Shown: piece by piece, positions 13,838 through 25,630 of the stretch
Numbering within the stretch: position 1 is the stretch's first letter
Layout: each line of letters opens with the position of its first letter
Origin: Prosopocoilus inquinatus
Lineage: Eukaryota > Arthropoda > Insecta > Coleoptera > Lucanidae
Assembly: GCA_036172665.1 (NCBI GenBank)
Contig: CM069875.1
Coordinates: forward strand, 23,715,806-23,779,805
Direction of reading: 5' to 3'
DNA length: 64,000 nt
Program-made: the position numbers and the translations under genes
Notes under the pieces: generated by a model
What the model was told of the DNA's origin: nothing
What the model saw: the letters and a program-made list of their open reading frames with translations, nothing else
Databases searched by the model: none

Positions 13838-14992
13838 ATCACACAGAAAGAGCAGCAGATGATCGAATTAAATGATGAATGTTTTGCCGTAATTAAGGAG
13901 CGCGCGGGGGTAAAATTGACATTTAATGTCAATGAATTGATATGATTTGATATGAAATTGTATACAATAAGGGCAACAACAGCTTTCACTTTGAACACAT
14001 GCTTTAATATGTAAATAAGCACTATAACACAAATAACGCACTACAACACGAAAATAATTCAAATCTCCAGGTTAAGGATTCATGATTTTTCTTTAATTTT
14101 TAAGTAAATAGTTAATAAATGCATATAGTTGCAAATATTTAGTTATTCGCATGAGCAAGGTATCCGTGTTATATAACTTCAATAGAGTCAGGAATCATAA
14201 ATCGTTCGACGTGTATGTATTTACTAGAACTGTTCGGTATTCCTTTATAGTCGTAATCGTCTTTTCTGTTTGAGCCAACGTAAGAAGAAAATTCACTTTG
14301 TAAGTGGCATTTCATTGTACATGTGGCATTCAATGAGAAACAAATTGGATTGTTATAAAAGAGAAATTAGATTGTTATAAAGCACAAATGGTACACATAT
14401 TTCCAAAACTAATAAAGCTAGAAGACGTGCATACTTTTAATACAAAAACACAATTATGTTAAATAATGCCAAAACATAACTCTTCCTTCTTTTAATTACC
14501 TAGTAGACCGGGACATAGAATACTTGATTTGAAAAGTACGTTTCTGTAGATTACTACTCGCCATTTAAAGATACAAAAATGGTAATTGTTTTAAATTAAA
14601 AGAAAATTAAGGCCAATATTATCGTGTTACACTACTCTTTCGAAATATAAATTTCATTTTTAAAATTCATATGAAAAATGTGTCCCCTTATAATAAAGCG
14701 AGAAACAATTTCACGAAACGTCAAGAGAGGTAAATAAATTACTCCATAGTATTTTCAACTTGATTTAAAGTATTTTTTTATATTCTACTTAGAATTATCA
14801 CGAACAAGAGCTGTTCTAAAATTAAATAAGAAAATTAACATGGATTTTCATTGTGGAACCGGAAGTATATCATACTTAGTTTTGTATTAATTACACCCTT
14901 TTAAGCCTTTTACTTCCCATATCTTATACTTGTTTCCAAAATTTGAGCAAAGTTCAGCCTTTTGTTATACGTAGGTTCCACGGCCTTCTAAT

Positions 14993-15211
14993 AAAGCCCG
15001 ATTTTTTCACCTGATAAATGATTTCCAAGGATAATACCTGGCAGCGAAATTTAAGGAGGTGGTGACAACATTGAGCCTTATGCCCGATTTCGTTACCTCC
15101 TGATAAATTTATCTGCAAGATATTATCCTTGGAAACCATTGTATCGATAATACTTTCCGAGGATACTAACTGGCAGAAAAATTTATCCGTAGGTGAAGAA
15201 ATCGGCCTTAG
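14993..15211. mobile_element. MITE with compound hairpin
   Basis: The outer ends GCCCGATTTTTTCACCTGAT and (reverse complement of the right end) GGCCGATTTCTTCACCTACG are inverted copies. Inside, the block TTTCCAAGGATAATACCTGG recurs inverted (ATATTATCCTTGGAAACC) and then again direct (TTTCCGAGGATACTAACTGG). The element therefore has three alternating copies of one roughly 60-bp unit. Not coding. Confidence 0.6.
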
Positions 15212-15599
15212 TCACTTACTGTGAATGATTCTGTAGAGAGGAAGAATGAACAATGCATTTTTCTCGTACATTTTAAGTAAGAAATAATCGCACTTAAACG
15301 CCTTAAGAAATAACTTCAACTTTGATGAACCTTTCCTTCAGTTGCCTTTGACTCTTCCAATCGTTACAGTTTCACTTCCAGTACATTATATTCAAAAGTC
15401 AAATGAATAGAAACAGAAAGTCCTATGTTTAATCTAGAATTAGTGAACTTCACAGCCCAGTTTAGTCTTAATATCCCTTAGTATTAATTACAAAAACAAT
15501 TATTCCCATGGGAAGAAATTGAAGATTCATGTTAAAACGTGACTGACAAAAAGCCGGTACACTGGTGCAACTCGGCCTGAAAGGTTTATTTTTGTAAAT

Positions 15600-16010
15600 T
15601 ATTCCTCATTTTAAATGATTTTATTTTATTAAATAAATATAAAGAAATTTGTTGCAAATCGCTTTTGATTGCAGTGAAAACCTCGAGCAGCCTCCGTACA
15701 GCTTTTTCAGCCCTGATTGGGGCTCCGTCAGCAGAGACGTAGCTCGAAATTCCCACTGCAAACCAAAAACGACTTGACCAATTTATTTGCAAATGCGATG
15801 TAATAGTGCTGAATAGATAAAACAGCGACATCCTACGATCGCTTTTTGACCTGACATTGCAGTAGGATAACAAATTGAAGCGAAGCGTATTTGCTATATA
15901 ATAAGCTAAGCAAGGCGGCCATGCTTGCTGTCAAAGCATAATAAAAGTTTTAAAAAAAATTGTTGTAAATCGTTTTTGTTTGCATGGCCGCCTTGCATGG
16001 GGTATTATTA
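15600..16010 (-). repeat. Ribozyme-bearing dispersed repeat, copy R1 (retrozyme-like)
   Basis: On the minus strand, 15691-15738 reads CTCTG, CTGACGG, a stem-loop AGCCC-CAATCA-GGGCT, GAAAA, AGCTGTA, CGGAG. This is the layout of a type I hammerhead ribozyme: stem I CTCTG/CGGAG pairs fully (one G-U), and stem II is perfect. The core CUGANGA has its last A changed to G, so activity is doubtful. The end segment GTTGCAAATCG (15651-15661) recurs as GTTGTAAATCG at 15962-15972, giving a spacing of 311 bp. That suggests one full unit plus part of a tandem neighbour. Sequence similarity to 18110-18232, 37570-37700 and 47590-47920 is evident by eye. Confidence 0.6.
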
Positions 16011-16011
16011 A

Positions 16012-16173
16012 GCCCGCCAAAAAATGCGGGACAACTCTCTACATTTTTGAGTGTTTGAGTGTAGCTTTAAGCCATTCATATTGCCATTTAGACATTGTTT
16101 CTATAGTAATGTAAAAACACGTCGTTATATTTAGAGTAGGACATATTACAAGTCCCATATTTTTTTGGCGGGC
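16012..16173. mobile_element. MITE with GCCCGCC termini
   Basis: Starts GCCCGCCAAAAAATGCGGGAC and ends with the near reverse complement GTCCCATATTTTTTTGGCGGGC. About 160 bp, non-coding, inserted at the edge of the ribozyme-bearing repeat R1. Confidence 0.6.
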
Positions 16174-16249
16174 ATAGTACATACACACGATCATTGACGA
16201 AGCCATCTTAATCACCAAACGGAGGATCTAAGAAAGTGAACTGAAATCA

Positions 16250-17120
16250 ACCGGTTTTAGACAGCGGCAGCCTCAGCACAGAACCTGCGTTACGTTGTTA
16301 CCCGCGCTCATATCACATCATCATAACTCTTCGCTGCTTTTGAATATGTAAAATATAATAAATGATTATACAAACATGTATTTAAAATCGCGCGGCGCCC
16401 GACCGCTACTGACGACGAGGTTTCTCGCGCGCATCTCTGAGCGGATATCCATTTAACCGGTACAATACTGTGAGTAACGCCGCTTCCATGAATGCACTAC
16501 TTCTCTGACTCGCCGATTGTTCAATATTGCTAGTCGCGCGAAGCCGGCAAATACGTTGAGCCGCCAAGATGTTGTAGTCGCCGCTTCGTTGCAATAATAA
16601 CCCGTACCACTTTTTCACTCCTTTCAGTGTTAATCACAAATGAAGTTTCACTGTAGGTTACCGATGTCTGTCAACACGTTGTGCCGATTAGATATTCTAA
16701 TAATCTAATATGCACAATTCATTTTAATAGTGAGGTAGGTATACAATTTAAATTGTGCAGCCGATACTTATTGATTGGCCTACTTTGAGTAACTAAAGAC
16801 AGATCGTTCACAAGAGAATACGTAAACCTTTTGTAACAAGCAGCAAGCTTTGTTATCATTCCAGAGTTCACGAATATCGCGTGTGACCATGTGCGTATCT
16901 AAATGCTTAATTTAAATATTTTCCGTACTACCCATAAACCTATCCATTGGACCAAAATGGCATGCAAATATCTAAATCAAAGTTTGGATACAGGCTGCAA
17001 AAAGGACGAATAAAGCGAGTTGCAAACCAGAGCGGACACGCGCGCGGTGGCGGATTTGTATGTTCTCCTTATGGCCGTACCGCCACCACACCGTTTCTAC
17101 TGTGGTTTGCACACCGCTTA
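16250..17120. other. GC-richer patch, possible exon or promoter region
   Basis: 16260-16620 and 16990-17110 are markedly richer in CG than the surroundings (GCGCGGCGCCCGACCG, CACGCGCGCGGTGGCGG). The minus-strand open frame 16406-16618 (70 codons) has no ATG of its own and no recognisable domain. 17022-17111 is a loose inverted repeat (CAAACCAGAGCGG ... GGTGGCGG against CCGCCACC ... TGTGGTTTG). A perfect 11-bp hairpin, GCAGCAAAATT ... AATTTTGCTGC, follows at about 17146-17181. I cannot assign a gene. Confidence 0.3.
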
Positions 17121-17181
17121 AGAATGAACAACAAAACGGAATCAAACTGCAGCAAAATTTTTATTGGCACAATTTTGCTGC

Positions 17182-18105
17182 TTTTGCTTTGTTGCTCCTT
17201 AACCAACTATTTCTTTTTCTTCGGACACCAATTATCATCTTTCTACGCTCTCTCTTCTTATAAGCTGCCATTTCCGCACCTTCCGGTATTGATTGAAATA
17301 TCCGCGTATACTTTATAATTTTTCTTGAAATTGCATGAAGTATAAACCCACTAAGAAAAATGTTAACACGTGAGTTGCCTTAAGCAGTATTTTTCTGTAG
17401 TGTTCAACAATAAAGCAAAAATAAATAAAGATTAATCAATTATTATGGTGTCCAGCGAACAGAAACAGGTGTAAGTTATTATTACATTCGAGTTAATGTC
17501 AGGTGCGCTATGTATTTATTGTTGAAATGATTATTGATGTTCAGGCTGTATTATTTCAGCGATTAAATCATCTTTCCTTCATCTTGATTCCTAATTGTTA
17601 AGAGATAATAATTAGTGTAATAATTTTATACTAAAATTTTCTAATTTCATTTATGTTTCAAATTTAGCTTCGTCTCTTTTATCTTAAATCGGTAGTTCTT
17701 CTGCGAGTATAATAATTAATAATAATAACAAATAAAAAATGAAAAAAAAAAATAGGTGAATATGTGGATGAAAATGAATTCGTTTGTTAGTTTTATTATA
17801 ATTATATTTCTCAATTACATTTCAATTGCTAACAGATTTGTATTTGATTCGTAGTGTACTATTCAAGCTGTTCGAAAAAAAGGTATTTTATCTACGTATA
17901 GTACTCATAAAAGAAAGCAATATACATAGTATGTAAATGTGAATCAAATGTTTCAAACGTAGAAGTGATTTTGTATTTATTTTTAATATCGTGTTTTTTA
18001 AGAAAAAAATAAACAAATTCAAAGCTTTGTTTTTTTATAAGTGTCATTATACTCGCTATAGCGTTTGTCAATTTTCGATTATTTTTACAGATTAAAATAA
18101 TAACG
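17182..18105. other. Intergenic, no gene seen
   Basis: AT-rich, with no credible frame and no clear repeat boundary. Confidence 0.5.
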
Positions 18106-18109
18106 AATA

Positions 18110-18232
18110 GGTAAACAGCGACGTCATATGATCACTTTTTGACCTGCTGATGAAGCCCCAAACAGGGCTAAAACAGCTGTACGGAGCCCGCTCGAAGGAT
18201 TCATTGCAATCAAAAAGATTTGCAATAAAATT
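18110..18232 (+). repeat. Ribozyme-bearing dispersed repeat, copy R2 (truncated)
   Basis: The plus strand contains CTGATGA (about 18147-18153), a hairpin AGCCC-CAAACA-GGGCT, then AAAAC and the palindromic ACAGCTGT before ACGGAG. The CUGANGA core box and stem II are intact, but the required G of the GAAA box is A, so the ribozyme is probably dead. Flanking text (CAGCGACGTCATATGATC..TTTTTGACCTG; TGCAATCAAAAAGATTTGCAA) matches copies R1, R3 and R4. Confidence 0.6.
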
Positions 18233-18509
18233 ATTAATAATAACAGTATTCTTTTGTAATAAAGAAAATACCATTTTAAATCCAAGTAGAGGTATTACAA
18301 TCCTCGAATACTTTATTTTAAGGACTTTCTTGAAGCTTCTTTTAATAAGAGAGCCTTTCAATAAGGTAGGAAATATTGTGAATAAGTTACTTTGGTGTCT
18401 GAATTATAGCTACTCCAAAAATTTTATTTTTTGTTTGGTTTCCTTTTTGTCTACTAGAAGTGCTTATTCTTATTATCTGATAGTTGCTTACTTACTTAAA
18501 CCTTAGCCA

Positions 18510-20632
18510 TGATACTTCTCGGTGTAGACTGGTGTGAGTGAATTGGATCAGGTTGATGTTTTCCACATTACTCTCCATCTTTCTCTATTCCGCGCTTCTT
18601 CTTCTTCTTCCCACCTCACTCCTCTTCTTTCTGTTGGTCACCTTGCTTCTTCTCTCCACGTTCTCCGTGGTCTTCCGTGACTTCGCTTTCTGTTCTCTCT
18701 TACTTCATACACTTTTTTTACTAGTCTTTCTTGTCCCATTCTTTGTATATGTCCGAACCACCTCAACTGATTGTCTTCAGTTTTTCCTTGTATCGGCTTT
18801 AAAGCCAGTGTTTCTCGTATGTTATCATTTCTTATCCTATCCAGTCTTCTTTTCCCTTCAATTTTTCTGAGGAATTTTATTCGTTGCTCTGTATCTTGCT
18901 TCTATGATTTTATATTGCTGTCCGCACTTCAGACCCATATATGTATAAGTATTGGCTTCGCCACCTTTTTGAACATTGTACTTTTGTTGATTCTTTTACC
19001 GAGGATCGTGTTCTTGATGCTATTAAAGAGATTTCCCACTGCTTCCGTCCTTGCCCTAATTTCTTCATCCATCCTTCGATCCCTCGTCACCACTGCAATA
19101 TTCGAAGATTGAAGGTCTACTTGCTGTAACTTTTCTTCTTCTCGTAAGTATATTTCATGCGTTTTGTTTTCCTTTCTTATGATATTTGTCATCGATTTTT
19201 CACTTTTATGCTCATGTTCATGCGTTTCAAGCTTTCATTATACACCTTTAGAATGTCATTAAATTTTTTCTCATTTTTTGGGATCAATACCTTATCGTTA
19301 TCTCTGTTTTTCCGACTCTCTCCACGTTCCGGTACCCTACCCAGTGTTTTTTTTGTTTGCCTCTTTGCTGTTTTTACGGCCTCATCGATTACTACCGAGA
19401 ACAGCAGTGGACTTAGTATACACCCCCGCCTTTGGATGTTTGGAAGCTTCCTGACTTTTCATGTTTTACTCCAACATAATTTGTTGTTTGTCTGTATAGA
19501 AATTTTATTTAATTTATGGTCTTTTTATTAATTCTATTTTTCAGGATCCTCCTTCTCCGTCTATTTTGTCGAAAACCTTTTTAAATCGACGAAGCATAGA
19601 TGTACTTCTCCTGCTTCTCTTAGAACATTTTCGCTCACTTGTCTGAATGAAGTTGACATCGATCACCACTCTGTTTGGTGTGAAACCAAATTGTGTATTT
19701 TCTAACGTTTCCTCTAGTTTTCCCATCAACCTTTTTTCCATCATTCGTGCGCAGAGATTTTCTACTACATTGAGTAGTTATTATTCCTCGAAACTTGTTA
19801 CAATCTCTCATGTCTTGTCTTCTATTTTTATGTATGCGTACTGTTTCTCAAATCTTTCTTCAAATCCGGCTTTCATAATTTCTGCTGTTATATTATCCTG
19901 TTCTGGCGCTTTGCCTACTTTCATTTTGTTTACTACCGCTTTGATTTCATCTTCAGTTATCTCTTTTCCATGTTCGTCAATCTCTCTCCCCCTTGCCTGC
20001 CTTGCTTTAGATTGCTTGTTCTGTTTATTTATGATTATATCTCTCTCTTCTAACAAATTCTTGGAGTATTATCTCCATCTACATTATTTGTTCTTTTGTT
20101 AATATTGTCCCTTGTTCGTCTTTTATGTTTCTTCGTATGGTTTCCTTGTTTTTTCTTTGGTTTCTCATCACAATTGTTCAGTTTCGTTGTACGCTCTCTT
20201 CATTTTTGTCTCCAATCTCCATCTACATTACTCGTTTTTCATTTTTTTATTAGGTCTTTGATCGCCTTCCTTTTCTTTTGTATTCTTCGTAGTCCTGTTG
20301 TGTCTTCTTGTTTAGGTAATTCTTTCATTTTTTCTTTTTTGTTTTGATTGCGATCTTTATTTTTTCGTTCTACCCTGCGTTGTTTGTTTACAATTCTTGT
20401 AATCCCTTTCTTGTTCTCCCCCTCTTTTTGTCTCTAAGTTCCGACCTTTCTAGTCGACAACATCATATTTTTTTTGTTTTCAACTTTTCTTCTCTTTTCT
20501 TCTTTAATTTGCCTTGTTTCTTTTTGTCACTTCATGACCACTTTTGTCATTTCACAACCACTTCAATATATCTTTTGTTACTAAGAAGTAGTCTATTATT
20601 GACTTTTCTTTTCTACTCGTGATTTCTTTCGT
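18510..20632 (-). pseudogene. Non-LTR retrotransposon (RTE/jockey-like), decayed RT region
   Basis: The minus-strand translation, spread over three frames, gives in order: ITEDEIKAVVNKMKVGKAP with NITAEIMK (20056-19808; RT N-terminal block), KRLMGKLEETLENTQFGF (19744-19541), GCILSPLLFSVVIDEAVK (about 19435-19365; the LSPLLF block), FNDILKVYNESLKRMNMSIK (about 19255-19195), then EEIRARTEAVGNLFNSIK (19192-18929), and a C-terminal QLRWFGHIQRMGQERLVKKV ... HGRPRRTWREEA (about 18770-18600). Frameshifts and stops separate every block. The 5' side (high coordinates) meets the foldback element at 20636. Plus-strand open frames across this span are shadows. Clade is uncertain; the RT identity is firm. 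Confidence 0.8.
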
Positions 20633-20635
20633 ATA

Positions 20636-21972
20636 TACAGGGTGTCCCAACAGTGCGTTCTCGGACTACATCTTGATAACTACTACAGATATCAAAAAAG
20701 TTTCAGGACATTTTTATTTTAAAATTTAAAGGTCTACGACATAAAATTATTTTCACCTACACAGGGTGAATCAAAACGGCGGTACTAAATGCAACTTTTT
20801 TATTTCAAATGGCACATCCTATATATGATATCAAATTTGAATTGCTTATAAAATTCTACACATTTTTTATGTCATAATCTATGTCTAATTCTAACCCTTC
20901 TGAAGATATTTAACATTTTATCTAAAAACTTGCTTGCAGCTATTATTTTATTTATTCATATTTTATTTATTTTTAACTTTAGAGAAAAGATTTTCGGTAC
21001 GGATGTAGTTGATACTTTAACTTATTCTAAGCCACAATTAAAAGTATTTTTATCGTTACAGGGAGATCATGGTACTAACCAAAATATCGGAAATTTCAAA
21101 ATGACATAAGTCAATTTTCTTCAATAGCATGACTTTTATTTTTATATCCTAAATTGTTCGCCTAATACAGTACTTTCGTTTTTGTCATGCATGTCTTATA
21201 CCTATCTGTTATATTTTTTTAGAACCCTAGACCTGTATGATTTATTTGTTTTAAAACGAGTAATTGTCTAAGGTGGCTATGGAAAACAAACGAACCAGCT
21301 GACATTAATAATTAGTTAACCTGTTTTCCACAGCCACCTTATACAATTATACGTTTTAAAAGAAATAACTCAAATGGATATAAGGCTCTCGAAAAATATT
21401 GCAGATATATATAGAACATGCATGACAAAAACGAAAGTACTGTACTAGACGAACAATTTAGGATATAATAATATAGGGCATGCTATTTAACAAATTTGAC
21501 TTATGACATTTTGAAATTTTCAATATTTTGCTTAGTACCATGATCACCTTGTAATTATAAAAATACTTTTAAAAATGGCTTAGAATAAGCTAAAGTACCA
21601 ACTACATCTGTGTCGAAAATATTTTCTCTGAAGTTAAAAATAAATATGAATAAATAAAATAATGGCTGCAAGCGACAGTTTTTAGATAAAATGTTAAATA
21701 TCTTCAGAACGATTAGAATTAGACATAGATTATGGTACATAGAAATGTGTAGAATTTTATGGGCAATTCAAATTTGATATCATATACAGGTCTACCATTT
21801 TAAATAAAAAAGTTGCATTTAAGTACCGCCGTTTTGATTTATCCTGTGTAGGTGAAAATAATTTTATGTCGTAGACTTTTAAATTTTAAAATAAAAATGT
21901 CTTGAAACTTTTTTTATATCTGTAGTAGTTAACGAGATATAGCCCGAGAACGCACTGTTGGGACACGCTGTA
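20636..21972. mobile_element. Foldback element, about 1.34 kb, arms about 650 bp
   Basis: Ends TACAGGGTGTCCCAACAGTG (20636) and CACTGTTGGGACACGCTGTA (ending 21972), flanked by TATA. The two arms are colinear inverted copies up to AAGGTGGCTATGGAAAAC (about 21270) and GTTTTCCACAGCCACCTT (about 21323), leaving a spacer of only about 30 bp. No coding capacity. The arms are far more similar to each other than those of the 7563-9501 element, so it is younger. It lies immediately upstream (transcriptionally) of the decayed non-LTR element. Confidence 0.9.
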
Positions 21973-23086
21973 TATGTACGTCCATGTGTTTGAAGTGACT
22001 ATTTATTATAATCGAGCTGGTTTTCCTACTCTCCCATTTTATTTTATGATAAGTTAGATTAAGTTAAGTTACCTATTACCCTATACGTTTACAATAAAAG
22101 ATAACGTATGTCCCAAAAGTCTTAATCTAAACGCTTATCTTATAACATAATGTCCTACTAAGCCATAACTCGTGTGATGGATCAGGTAAACCTCAAAATT
22201 TTTGCCTTTTGCGTAATTTCATTGTTTACGTATCCAAAATTTGAATACTGAGGTAATTAATACCAAAATTCAGGTAGGGTTTACCGATCATACGTGTCTA
22301 GCTTACTAGACTTTTGAAACACAGGTTAATATTCTGAATAAGGGCCCGATTTTTTTTAAATATTTTCCTTGTAAGTCCGTTCCTGTCAGTAAATTAATAT
22401 TGCGTTAAGTGAGTCACTGCAAGCGCGACCAATAAAATCTAGTCCGGAGTTCTCTGTTGTCGTTACTCACTCGCTCACACTCAAATTATCAAAAAGCTCA
22501 AAGTCATGACAGTCGTCAATTTTCACTGGCCATACGAGGAAATACACCCAAACTATGACAATTCAAATTGCACCTCTGTGTATGTGTGTGTGTGTGTTCC
22601 TGTGTATTTGTTAGCCAATACAATAGTTTCCCGAGTTTTCAGATCCGTTTGCCTAATTGGTTCGGTATGTGAGAAAGATAATTTCATAGTTTCACAGAGA
22701 GACTTCGCAATAATGTTAATGCATAGTTAATTTTTTTTTAAGTGCAGTGGCGCGATAAATAACAGAGGTTGCATTCTATTTGTGGTGAAATTTTATGGCG
22801 GCTCAGATTATGATTATATCATAACGATTGCTAATTGTGCAGTTCGCTGTTTATAACCAACAGAATTAATTACGTTAGTACACTTGTCGTCATTTCACTG
22901 ATATAATAATTCAAGTATCCAATATTACGGCATTTAATTCAAAAATGACCCTTTTGTTACTTTAATCCTGAATCCTATGTGGCTGGGTTTCGAAAAGAAT
23001 TCGAATTTTATATTTGAGGGAAATTATTTTTTTGGTATGAATCTGATTTTGCATTGGAATTTTCGATGTATTAGTCCAGAGCCCTC
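21973..23086. other. Intergenic, no gene seen
   Basis: No recognisable frame. 22380-22505 is less AT-rich (GCAAGCGCGACCAATAAAA, GTCGTTACTCACTCGCTCAC) and could be a promoter or untranslated exon, but nothing anchors that. A short (TG)n run lies near 22583. Confidence 0.4.
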
Positions 23087-23089
23087 TGA

Positions 23090-23215
23090 CGGCCAGTTGC
23101 ACCAAATATTTAACCGGAGCTTAAATTTAAGTATTGTTTATAACATGATATTTTAGGTTTATTGTAAGCTGAGCTTGAAGTTAAACTCGGCTTCAGTGTT
23201 TGGTGCAACTGATCC
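23090..23215. mobile_element. Palindromic MITE (GGCCAGTTGCACC type)
   Basis: Left CGGCCAGTTGCACCAAATAT, right TTTGGTGCAACTGATCC. Inner arms TTAACCGGAGCTTAAATTTAA and TTGAAGTTAAACTCGG are loosely inverted. TGA flanks both sides. Same terminal style as the elements at 8321 and 40812. Confidence 0.55.
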
Positions 23216-23586
23216 TGAAAGTAGGTATCCCCGTGTCTTGTTATTAGGCCCGCCGTATGACACGGTAATATTTCTTGTATAAAATTTATAAAAAAAAATA
23301 AGAGAGAATTTTCGAATTAATTAGTAAACGTTTCTTCCTCTGTCACTTTGTAACATATTTATGCTCTAGTATAGTCGATTGAAAACGCCATAAGTACATA
23401 TTATTGATTTACTTATGTGATTTGATTCATATTTTAATTGCTTTAATCAGCAAGTGCAATATTTTCTTTCCTTTTTTAAATACAGAGTAACTATAAATTA
23501 TTAAACAGTAAACTTTGAAATGTAAAATTAGTAAATATACATCAGCTTGAAAAGTAATTTTGATGGTTTTGATGGTGCTTGTGAAC

Positions 23587-23665
23587 AGTATAGTAACATG
23601 CATTTTATCAAGTTCCAGTTTCTCGTTTAAAACTGCGTCTTGATAAAATACATGCTATTATAATT
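23587..23665. repeat. Short hairpin element, copy 1
   Basis: TATAGTAACATGCATTTTATC ... is matched by GATAAAATACATGCTATTATA, with AAACTGCGTCTTG in the loop side. A second, diverged copy of the same hairpin lies at 24502-24588 (AGACGCAGTTT ... AAACTGCGTCT), where the inner stem is the better conserved part. Confidence 0.55.
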
Positions 23666-23772
23666 GGATACTTTAGGGTCTTGTCATACTATTATTAATA
23701 CGCGCCAAATGTATTTTTTTTTTTTTTTTTCAAAATTAACTGGACCAATGCCTCATTTGTAACAACTTTGTA

Positions 23773-23996
23773 TACAGGCTGAGTGGTAAATCGACGTATT
23801 CATTTAAGGGGATGTTAGTAGACCTGTTTTGCAATCGAAAAAGGCAGTATGGAGCTTATTTCTAAGGAAAACACAAATATTAAAGTATCTCAGAGAAACT
23901 ACATTTTAAATAATGCATATTATGGTCAAATTAACTGCAAATGAGCTCTACTAACACGACCTCAAAGGAATACGTCGACTTACCAGTTAGCCTGTA
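23773..23996. mobile_element. MITE with TACAGGCT ends, about 224 bp
   Basis: The left end TACAGGCTGAGTGGTAAATC and the right end, read in reverse complement, TACAGGCTAACTGGTAAGTC are inverted copies. The inner arms continue (GACGTATTC, GTTAGTAGA). TATA lies outside both ends. The 80-codon frame at 23941-24183 starts inside the right arm and is rejected as a gene. A partial copy lies at 25471-25630. Confidence 0.75.
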
Positions 23997-24501
23997 TAAA
24001 TATCTACAGGACATATTTAAAAATGAATTTAAAATAAGATCTCTACGTCGTTTAAATTGCCATTCTCAAAGGAAGCCGTATGGCTCCCTAAGGTATTTGA
24101 AGGGATCCGAAGCTTGCAAACTGAAAGAAAGAAGTCCCCAAGGATTTATGAGGCCCCTGATTATTCAACGTAAAAAAAGCTAAAATAGAGTAGTTATCCT
24201 AACCTTCTTTCTATCATTTATAATTCGCTTAAAGCTTTTACAATTTTATTTAGGACGTTTTATCGAAGCAAGTGAATCCAAAAGGAGTAAACAAAAAATT
24301 GAATTTCTTCGTAGAATATGTAAATATATGTTGTCAGAAATTGAAAACTGTTAATTATATGTCTAATGTTGTTAAATCTTGTTATGAAGATTTTGTTTTT
24401 TTATCACCGGAGAAGTTTACAGTCGTTTAAACTAAATAGTAAATAAATAATCTAAACTCTTTCTCTGATTCCAGTCTAGACTTGTTTTCGCAACTTTGTA
24501 T

Positions 24502-24588
24502 AGTAAAATGATGATTATATCAAGACGCAGTTTATAACGCAATTTAGATGAGAAACTGCGTCTAAATAAAATAAATGTTACCATACAA
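24502..24588. repeat. Short hairpin element, copy 2
   Basis: GTATAGTAAAATGATGATTA ... AGACGCAGTTT, then AAACTGCGTCT ... AAATGTTACCATAC. Same architecture and loop motif as 23587-23665. Confidence 0.5.
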
Positions 24589-25470
24589 ATCGCTTAGATC
24601 CAGATGATGTCCTCTACATCGTACGACAAGTACAAAACTAATTTTTGAATACTATTACAGTATTTTTCAAGAAGTTCAAGAAATTGAAGCTCAAGATTTT
24701 CAGAGCTTACTCATCCAGTGACACTCGTAAAGTCTACAACGTACCGTATGTATCATTTCAACCTGAAGACGTTGACACTTACACTAATTTTATCAAGAGA
24801 ACGGTTTTGTTTTTATCTGTTAACTTATAATGCAGTATGTTCTACCTGTGCCGTTTTTTTTTTTTAATTTCAGTGAAACATGTAAACGTAAAAAAACATT
24901 TTTGCACCAAAAAGACATTGGCTTATATTCTTTTCTCATGATTAAAGTCGTCTCCAGCTAAAGTTGTGATTCAAATAAACAGCTTTATGCCAATTTCATG
25001 AGCAAGACAGTGATGATGAACGTTGCCGTGAAAAATTGATGTGCCACTCACTCTCTTAAACATTAAAGTGACATGATACTATGACGTTTCTTCTGACAAC
25101 TTTACTTAGATACATACGACTTTAATCGTAAAATGAGAATACGGCCCGTTTTATTATATAAAAAATAAGCAAAACAAATAAAAAAAACACATTCATTTTT
25201 CAAAAATTTAAGCTTAAAATCACAAAAACTATTATATTCAGACACTCTCATAGGTAGGTTACTTACAGTTAATTTTGTCCAAATCCATCAATTTTATAAG
25301 GAAAAAGGAAAAAAAATCGTTTTTCGTTTTGATTGATGGCCGTCCTGGTTCTAGTAAAATCGTTTCTTAAAAAGTAACAACAAAAAGATTTCTTTATGCA
25401 GGGTGTTGAAAAATTCGGTTACCAAATTGCTAGAGTAAGTAAATTAAAGTAAATGAAGCCACTTTTATTA

Positions 25471-25630
25471 TACAGGATGACTGGTAAGTCGACGTATTGC
25501 TTTGAGGGAGTGTTAGTAAGCTCATTTGTAATTGATTTGACCATATTTATGCATTATACAAATGCATGCATTAGTTAATGAGATATTTTAATTTTTATGT
25601 TTTCCTTGGAAAAACGCTTCCTACTAATAT
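25471..25630. mobile_element. Truncated copy of the 23773 MITE
   Basis: Starting TACAGGATGACTGGTAAGTC it follows the reverse complement of 23996-23840 with substitutions (GACGTATTGCTTTGAGG, AATTGATTTGACCATA, TATGTTTTCCTTGG). It then stops before the opposite terminus, so one end is lost. Confidence 0.65.

Noticed and set aside
16406..16618. 70-codon minus-strand frame in a GC-rich patch
   Set aside because: No ATG start, no recognised motif; kept only as part of the GC-rich patch entry.
18538..20622. A series of plus-strand open frames rich in Phe, Leu and Ser
   Set aside because: They are antisense shadows of a decayed reverse transcriptase on the minus strand, which shows the RT blocks in order.
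23941..24183. 80-codon plus-strand frame
   Set aside because: Begins inside the right arm of the 23773-23996 MITE and has no known domain.
24645..24830. Possible small coding exon (FFKKFKKLKLKIFRAYSS...)
   Set aside because: Composition is plausible, but there is no recognised family and no clear splice context to tie it to wge.
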